A DNA stretch of 6,220 nt from Bacillota bacterium (lineage in GTDB: Bacteria > Bacillota > Clostridia > Acetivibrionales > DTU013): positions 1 through 6,220 of the forward strand of contig JAEYOM010000095.1 in assembly GCA_023411715.1 (NCBI GenBank). Direction: 5' to 3'. The notes beneath the pieces were generated by a model that was not told the DNA's origin, ran no database searches, and saw nothing but the letters and a program-made list of their open reading frames with translations. Below are positions 6,209 through 6,220 of the stretch, one piece after another. The translations under genes and the position numbers were made by a program. The number at the start of each line of letters is the position of its first letter. The stretch's first letter is position 1.

Positions 6209-6220
6209 TATGTCACCTTC

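Noticed and set aside
1..6220. CRISPR array, insertion sequence, tRNA or rRNA
   Set aside because: No spaced direct repeats, transposase motifs, terminal inverted repeats or RNA-gene signatures were seen on either strand.

Overview
All supportable genes lie on the minus strand, so transcription runs from high to low coordinates. Strong GGAGG-type ribosome binding sites, ATGA stop/start overlaps, moderate GC and tandem TrkA/KtrA-type proteins suggest a bacterium, probably an anaerobic Firmicute (Clostridia or Peptococcaceae-like). This placement is an inference from gene content and is weak; no rRNA or marker gene is present.

Right part (about 6208 to 4552): a two-zinc-ribbon (zf-TFIIB type) protein is followed by two apparent gene remnants. 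The first is the C-terminal half of a histidine phosphatase that lacks its RHG motif. The second is a short open stretch that resembles the C-terminus of a 4HBT/YbgC-like acyl-CoA thioesterase. Then comes an intact metal-dependent cyclase/kynurenine-formamidase family hydrolase. This looks like a region that has lost sequence by deletion.

Left part (about 4526 to 1): after a 129-nt AT-rich gap with a plausible sigma-A-like promoter, a compact operon begins. It encodes a 939-residue P2-type cation ATPase whose membrane segments 4, 5 and 6 carry the ion-binding signature of animal Na+,K+-ATPases (PEGLL, SNxPE, DLGTD). Two tandem TrkA/KtrA-like RCK proteins follow, and then the N-terminal 77 residues of an epoxyqueuosine-reductase-like (COG1600) iron-sulfur protein that runs off the window edge. 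The ATPase/TrkA and TrkA/TrkA junctions are overlapping or nearly so, which suggests coupled synthesis.

The most interesting point is this pairing: a Na,K-ATPase-like pump with two NAD-binding RCK regulators, and no TrkH/KtrB channel subunit in the window. The likely theme is K+/Na+ homeostasis. Whether the RCK proteins act on the pump or on a channel encoded elsewhere cannot be decided from the sequence.
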